The translations under genes were made by a program, and so were the position numbers. Source: an uncultured Acholeplasmatales bacterium (GTDB taxonomy: Bacteria > Bacillota_I > Bacilli_A > Acholeplasmatales > Anaeroplasmataceae). From it: a stretch of 43,191 bases of DNA. Below, piece by piece: positions 40,101 to 43,191 of this stretch. Numbering within the stretch: position 1 is the stretch's first letter; each line of letters starts with the position of its first letter. A model generated the notes under the pieces. That model saw only the letters and a list, made by a program, of their open reading frames with translations, did not search any database and was not told the DNA's origin. The stretch is from NCBI GenBank assembly GCA_905236965.1, contig CAJOQR010000064.1, forward strand, positions 1-43,191, written 5' to 3'.

Positions 40101-43036
40101 CAAAATATTATACATATGATGAAGATTTAAGAACTTATTCTTTAGCAACAGTTTATGATAATGATGAAAATTATTATGAAATAAGTCAAATTGATATAGC
40201 ATCAGCTATAACAATTATTCCTGAAGAAACAGATTATACTGCTAATTATACAATTAGATTTATTAAGATTGATACTGCAATTACATCATATAATTATTAT
40301 TCAATGTATTTCTTAACAGATGAGGATTCAACAACATCAACAACTATTTATACAACAAGAAATATTCCATATTATGGTGCAACAGTTACATTTGTTGTTG
40401 AGGCTGATTTACCTGATGGAATGGATTTAAAATCATTCTTTAATATAACAGGTGAGACTAAGAATTTAACATGGGCATTTGATTTAAATGCTACAAATAA
40501 TGGTATTATATCATCTAATATTGCATATATTTCTATAAATGTTGATATTAGTATGAGTCAAGGCTCTAAAGCATTTGTTCTTAATTTATATGGTAATACA
40601 AGAACAATAAATATAATAAAGGATGCAAATAGAAATTCATTAATAACAGGTTTTGCATATGATGGTACAGATTATACATCTAGTATGAATTTATCAAGAA
40701 CTGCTTCAAGTACTATTCCTTTTGGTAGAGCATTTAATTATGATGAATTAACTACTCCTTATATCTTAACAACAGATATAGCAATTGACCAATTGAAAAC
40801 ATATTATATCCAAAATGGTACAAATGGTTCTTATTCATATATTAAGGTTGCATCTCCTACAATAGATGATATTTCAACATATTATGAAATAAATCCTGAT
40901 TTCTATTTATATTTATTTGAAGTATCTTCAAATGCGACAGTTTCAATAACTGCTACAAAAGAAGAAAATTCAGAAACAGGTTTAATGACATATACTGTTA
41001 CTTATGTTGTTAGATCAGAATATGGAACAACTACTACATATACTCATTTGTTAACTGAACATATTTATTTTGATGATGGAACTGTCTTTGGAACTTTATA
41101 TAAAGATGGTGTTGCTGTAGATGGTTCAGGATTATATACAACTGATTTTATATATGATGAAGAAGAAATTTTTGCATCAACATATTCAGATTTAATATAT
41201 GATGAAGATGAAGATAATTTCGTTGCTGTAATATTTAATAGAGGTTATGAGCCACAATATAGAATTAGATATAATCTATCTAATTTCTATGGAGATATAA
41301 CTAAATATTCAGTAACTCAAGGAGAAGCAAATGCTTCATTATCATCTCCACAAAATACATATGCTGGTATTACAATTACAATAGATGATGACCAAGAGCC
41401 TGGTACATATTTATTCAATTATGTTTATACAAATACAGGCTTATGGGAATCAGTTAGTGGTTGGGTTGCTGCTACAAGCTTTGATCCAGATGCAGTATAT
41501 TACTTTAATTATGGTGATGATGAATATTATTCTCCAATGGATGAAATAGGCGAAGAAATTACTGCAGAAAATTTTGATGATTATGTTGATTACTTAGTTA
41601 TGTATGTTTCAGGAGAAGATCCAAATTATACAAGAACTTATACATTCCCTGATTTATATATCTTAAAGGATTTTGCAACTGATGCTTTATTCCATAAATT
41701 AACATTCTTAGATGAATCTATAGTTTTAGGTGGTACTGCTTCAGTTATGTTACCTACTACACCTATTAGTGCTGGTAGCAATAATACAGATGAGGATTCA
41801 GTGATTTATAGTTCTGTATTTGCTAATTATTCTTCAAATCAAATAATTATTAATCCAAACTCAATTGAATATTCTCTATCAGCTCAAGATGCATCTGTAA
41901 CAGATTATTATACTGTAGGTACTGTTTCTGATACAGATTTGGAAAATTATGCTCCAACTATTAAAGTTGAAGACCATGCTCAAGTATTTAAATATACTAC
42001 TTTAACTAAATTAGCAACATATGGTGCTGATAATGGTCAAACTGTTAAAGATAGTGATATCTTATCTAATAGAGAAGATATGCTACTTTATATTCCATTT
42101 GTTACTGGAACAGGTAATGATAAAACATATGAAGTTTTCTTAGTATTGTTAGATGAAAATTTAAATTGGTTAAAGGTATATCCTAGATTATTTAATGGCG
42201 TTGATGATGGTACTAAGAGTATTTATACATATTCAACAACATTTGATACATCTGATGCAGAAGCTGATCCTACTTTAACTCAATTTACATATGATGGTAA
42301 TACATATCAGATTGCTGATTATGCTGGAAATACAGATATTACATCTGATGAATCTAAGAATATATCATTATATATGGATTATATTGGTGATCCATTAGAA
42401 GATCATTTCTGGTATATTTCTTATGTTGTATTCTCTGAATATTATCTAAATAAAGGACAAACTGATACAAACTCTGATGGAAAAGATGATTTAGGAGCTG
42501 TTAGATATTATCATATATCTATAGTAGATGCTTCTAACACAGTATATTTTGATGTTTCATTATATGCTCCACAAGATTTTAAATTAGATGAAATTTATTT
42601 AACTTTTGCAGAGGTAATTTATAATTCACAAACTTATATTGGACAACGTCAATTAAGCTGTTATTTAGAAAAGACTCTAGATGAAGAAGATAATTATATT
42701 TATGGAGAAGAAGGAACAGATGTTGAAGGTTTAGTATTATATACTTTAAAATTAAGTATGGCTGCTTTACCTGCTGGTTATTTCAATTTCTATTTGGATT
42801 TACCAAATGGTTATGGTGCTATTTGTTATACAAATAAAGATAATGAATTAAATACAGCTACTGCTCCTGGTTCATCATTAGAAGGTTCATATTTACCACA
42901 TACAACAATTATTCCTATTACTGTTGGTTTAAGAATTATTGTTAGTGAATTAACAGGTGAAAGCTCAAGCGTATGGGCAGTTAATACATCTGATTTATAC
43001 ACAAGACAAATTACTTATATGGGTAAAGAAGAATAA
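31148..43036 (+). CDS. Giant (3962 aa) surface protein: N-terminal TM anchor, beta-helix-like repeats, helical domains, C-terminal beta-rich domains
   Basis: Single uninterrupted ORF with RBS AGGAGG; N-term MVLVLFVISIFTFVALFYN; FIPVGYSGTAFSGTFDGCGFEISNLKMV and repeated NxGxI/YGNVY segments (GLUG/parallel beta-helix style); no LPXTG or C-terminal anchor. Confidence 0.9.
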   Translation: MRKGKAKNRIIINKIVTMSMVLVLFVISIFTFVALFYNEDSTDVEFIPKTTTYSSSQEQIVNPNTSNISTTTITMTDAYNNYASIGDKTITITNANELYLFSTACNTNANYLSKNYKLLSNIEYDIQNQFIPVGYSGTAFSGTFDGCGFEISNLKMVDITSQISNESLYSNMYYYAMFSVNSGTIQNLGIVESRNTVVSVELENIVSNGGVANLVGKNEGTVQYCYYKDLRDMIDDEIGLAFYGGYRIAGLVYLNNGTFNNSYVAVSTVVNHKITGYESLCGICYQDNNYSQSNNLYYYDGSIDTYRSIAGAIEITYKDEVFSDATFLDANQNVGIYCSSIDDLNSNYLSNNNWYLPEKYDSTLEIYIKNETPILRGLSFNLSDGKYTFAIDDVNDFLYMFELMNNSDFFAGDLAIYQINSDINLLNIEPIHFIYKKLISSSIIGNQTAGNINPTLITGSSSSYPTIYNFNAIDSERKTTTLGIDAYGLFPYLTGSVSYLNIIPDAINLDEIEVTNNVKGIAAVSGYVEKGNISNVNVYITTTHESTDIKEFYLGGIAGILGGEGTISNCTVSGNYDMSYFASSAPIASVYTEGNAIGGVVGYICETYGNISTCLSAVDMNLNFNSSAVKYQIGGVIGAAYTIDASELENLGSINIGTSSVTAKYNALYVSGIIGRHLGVKQQISDFTNQGDITVYGSNASADLYISGIENADILTTSLSTGLIASSDKTKDGKFRFRASSLTNRANIVSASSEVADTVEYTFGINLLTENGFVSELAGVYNLNYKEKYVSSSSKVKTALGEFAIDMNLIHNYSGVVNVINEDSTDQTITTDLTTVYNLRDITISSSVAIAGAYDYEYYGTVKGKFINYYDVRNEGSITANITRSLGSATNNCNIILVGVFEEVSEGCSADNIFNGGDISLTFTGANINGNVYASGICYKNSGYNENTINKYNPFSLDYDSTIKGAMNNVINNGNINIDNPTNFATITYSYETVQSGNGQSDLGSKPITTYNAGYSITGNLNVSGITCINEAPITNTFNLGNLFASNYISSTTIEKEINVAGIIDLNIGQYAYVLNSANNGILKGINLSSGEDYLSNVNVAGIIARNDELEDGTDYTSNQSNPNSKQIVSFTINYGDIYSYNFAYNITSTSAEPKAKSAGILAMGLCNAINVVNYGNVYGSETASGIYGVLYFDKFKDEVTSSNEVSVANTINYGNVYMLSRGYNYVHGNAYYDYSVINYTNLKNLSSSNIILSNQTLGNVQAFTQVARNTDYISVIGSVFSIVNFASNVNANNINIRYLISFNDQLSICGATTEIPSSVSADTSSLYSAYVSTNAATGALLRDSWMGKYVQYSPLITTKYTDRFVTSISQSGIVSTTTETYTGVFNIDFAFRQAINKNSSYYQPNLYVSDEFISDYFQFVQYNYINSVLLDKIGWRAIAVATAANDFAQNLGYVSKTLEKLNTISSTDYNNIVSNALSTGDWLRYLSAENQALLLNDLVTSLTVTEIKDYIEYLFINNSTSLLMNQTTLEQIMEIGEEINPNIDYSAILSSILTYENNFSTLLADSVLGASANSVSLYLNDFLASSELTKAQKIALIEDYISYEQYGYFDYDLNEATRITILSNLFEDIDEFEYPFFYEYLYELLNISSYSTIASEIQIMSGFASLTDAEKIGVFVAMFNNTTPANIQTYLATMASEVGMYSKLIQSGYAVSSMDDVSNKTSMTSSSTDTTVINERIELWNKIRGTSSFATYLSGRLGATTKYYFEATEFNNTYQSVTEPHTEGAYIGDTAENRLSYLYTTDITPAVYFYGPYRTVATNHLSGTLGTNVTRADSNLFAAADEDIYKSTDLMLSRGGKNSTTTFIDAFGVWNSDINNYTNRFNNDNKNGSYYLMYYDLSNEQFGGAIEQYTFNGETFWGMGGTQLNQTKNYADPINGTTSGASDWTGVKFGNYDYTLTVATTGEIISLKNATMTGIYYNTTTYTFNGTNYTLPAGRIYICDENGTYHPVFGNVTVTNNNNPSDTFNMNIQNNNNRYTYYSYLLYRFALKYYTVLNPTYYSTAGYTGIYRHAEHWGDIPYYTWKQSQSNRVATTSYIDYLYTDILNLDGYLTQYDDGTTISNTEVDIINWFFNNYFINDSTNFRRAVEKSLFEASIGANDCYIVTNKLIYDNYNNIYYYDDVNNQLVDRQGNKIIDVTITYTTEYPYVSVVADGYVTYQEGNKIYINKNPDIIGNLTDFISANVYSENLINSNNPLSRLNYSNTQSVWAYLQAKYTSLIDKKSAIISAATDYNSVFEALINNYLSYDENMTDTEMNDELNIDLNINSSNASLEYINATYQGKSYNKAIKVSAGGYYIFYIDANNALKVVARGVTGNTNMTVQIYTTAWTTIATNQFNATISEYKIAASNFTANYAVRLMFSADAYVFDILEGTDTQVTFTKNIIPAGNTDSDYRYRYVRIPSSEEVRQYVSEYEGNEINYNLNYTLSASTIAATKTDTTARYYVLFTTTALLTTENYNTTTRTIIWTSTNTYGSTNTTLTNVNGTFRNNATSYANYFTNYGGRYLYVSYANNNTGTNNLNNVTTSNTVYFRTFTFSITYTKEDYTSILDPTINLDQTLITSEEKQSYINASLRNSGFDLDEFSNDILVDLIPLSKDNTLENSLLKEIMGDELDAFCKYLISNSNKDVFMEYVNEVVGTSSESARKLMQSIGQLDYRFIYSLIISMDNDSKLTNDLKLLIAAAYIVSDYSNIYNQSLSSTSINVSSTKFNTNILIHFDSTYQYISSNGTFDADKYTAFTRYILDEAITASGYGIFALASSRGIENGAFIPDNIDLLSMDVCYDTTASIGSVSIIELTDSINSSWRDNLASLEDYDTTDTTSVNYHIRVEMKQLVKAISNIIFELDLECDDTILYSSVDQMDYEEKIITYYVSEQYLDYIKNAQSLEIIKLLYADTATSNKAEGDYITLNKTYGYSPIELTASSFVASKYYTYDEDLRTYSLATVYDNDENYYEISQIDIASAITIIPEETDYTANYTIRFIKIDTAITSYNYYSMYFLTDEDSTTSTTIYTTRNIPYYGATVTFVVEADLPDGMDLKSFFNITGETKNLTWAFDLNATNNGIISSNIAYISINVDISMSQGSKAFVLNLYGNTRTINIIKDANRNSLITGFAYDGTDYTSSMNLSRTASSTIPFGRAFNYDELTTPYILTTDIAIDQLKTYYIQNGTNGSYSYIKVASPTIDDISTYYEINPDFYLYLFEVSSNATVSITATKEENSETGLMTYTVTYVVRSEYGTTTTYTHLLTEHIYFDDGTVFGTLYKDGVAVDGSGLYTTDFIYDEEEIFASTYSDLIYDEDEDNFVAVIFNRGYEPQYRIRYNLSNFYGDITKYSVTQGEANASLSSPQNTYAGITITIDDDQEPGTYLFNYVYTNTGLWESVSGWVAATSFDPDAVYYFNYGDDEYYSPMDEIGEEITAENFDDYVDYLVMYVSGEDPNYTRTYTFPDLYILKDFATDALFHKLTFLDESIVLGGTASVMLPTTPISAGSNNTDEDSVIYSSVFANYSSNQIIINPNSIEYSLSAQDASVTDYYTVGTVSDTDLENYAPTIKVEDHAQVFKYTTLTKLATYGADNGQTVKDSDILSNREDMLLYIPFVTGTGNDKTYEVFLVLLDENLNWLKVYPRLFNGVDDGTKSIYTYSTTFDTSDAEADPTLTQFTYDGNTYQIADYAGNTDITSDESKNISLYMDYIGDPLEDHFWYISYVVFSEYYLNKGQTDTNSDGKDDLGAVRYYHISIVDASNTVYFDVSLYAPQDFKLDEIYLTFAEVIYNSQTYIGQRQLSCYLEKTLDEEDNYIYGEEGTDVEGLVLYTLKLSMAALPAGYFNFYLDLPNGYGAICYTNKDNELNTATAPGSSLEGSYLPHTTIIPITVGLRIIVSELTGESSSVWAVNTSDLYTRQITYMGKEE

Positions 43037-43045
43037 ATATAAACT

Positions 43046-43082
43046 AAAAAAGGATATAAAAAAATTTATATCCTTTTTTTAA
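43046..43082 (+). terminator. Rho-independent terminator ending surface operon
   Basis: AAAAAAGGATATAAA-aaaa-TTTATATCCTTTTTT. Confidence 0.85.
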
Positions 43083-43130
43083 TGAAAATAAAAATATTTT
43101 TTTTAAAAAAATTAAAAATCTCTCTATTAT

Positions 43131-43160
43131 TTATATGAATTAGTAAAAAAATTCATATAA
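43131..43160. repeat. 11-bp inverted repeat upstream of the next gene
   Basis: TTATATGAATT ... AATTCATATAA. Confidence 0.6.
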
Positions 43161-43183
43161 CAATTTTAGGGAGGTATAATAAA

Positions 43184-43191
43184 ATGGAAGA
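43184..43191 (+). CDS. Start of next CDS, truncated by window end
   Basis: GGGAGGT RBS then ATGGAAGA. Confidence 0.55.

Noticed and set aside
41749-41763. LPTTP motif in the giant protein, possible sortase signal
   Set aside because: Internal (~430 aa before the C-terminus), not LPXTG and not followed by a hydrophobic segment and basic tail.
1-43191. Mollicute-type TGA=Trp recoding
   Set aside because: Trp in conserved motifs is encoded by TGG and all long ORFs are intact under the standard code; the GT8 gene appears to end in TGA (7819-7821).
1-43191. CRISPR arrays, transposases, integrases, tRNA or rRNA genes
   Set aside because: No regularly spaced direct repeats, DDE/recombinase motifs or tRNA-like segments were seen on either strand.

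Overview
This is an AT-rich, low-GC Gram-positive-type (Firmicutes/Bacilli/Mollicutes-like, standard genetic code) chromosomal window. (1) 1-4311: the 3' end of folD, then purB, guaA, an EFR1-type ferredoxin and a tautomerase. (2) 4443-8808: low-specificity threonine aldolase, HD-domain protein, UPF0104/LPG-synthase-like flippase, GT8 glycosyltransferase, membrane-tethered Nudix and a small membrane protein. (3) 8887-21893: a beta-glucan or cello-oligosaccharide utilisation locus (GH94 phosphorylase, LacI regulator, GH1, aldose epimerase, GH5, sugar ABC transporter with SBP, two permeases and ATPase, then ROK kinase). Three well-placed promoters are visible, plus four related LacI-type operators, one of them a perfect 22-bp palindrome. 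(4) 21935-27575: an unusual fusion of a DUF2974-like alpha/beta hydrolase with a divergent D-Ala-D-Ala-ligase-like ATP-grasp domain, a GAF protein with a possibly degenerate HD-GYP-like tail, an unknown helical protein and lysS. (5) 27715-43036, the most striking part: a promoter and structured leader, two tandem c-di-GMP-I (GEMM-I) riboswitch aptamers sharing one terminator, and a four-gene surface operon. Three proteins have TasA/camelysin-like (SipW-type) N-termini, and the fourth is a giant 3962-aa beta-helix/helical/Ig-like protein. I predict that c-di-GMP turns this operon on. All family calls are from reading motifs by eye; no database search was run.
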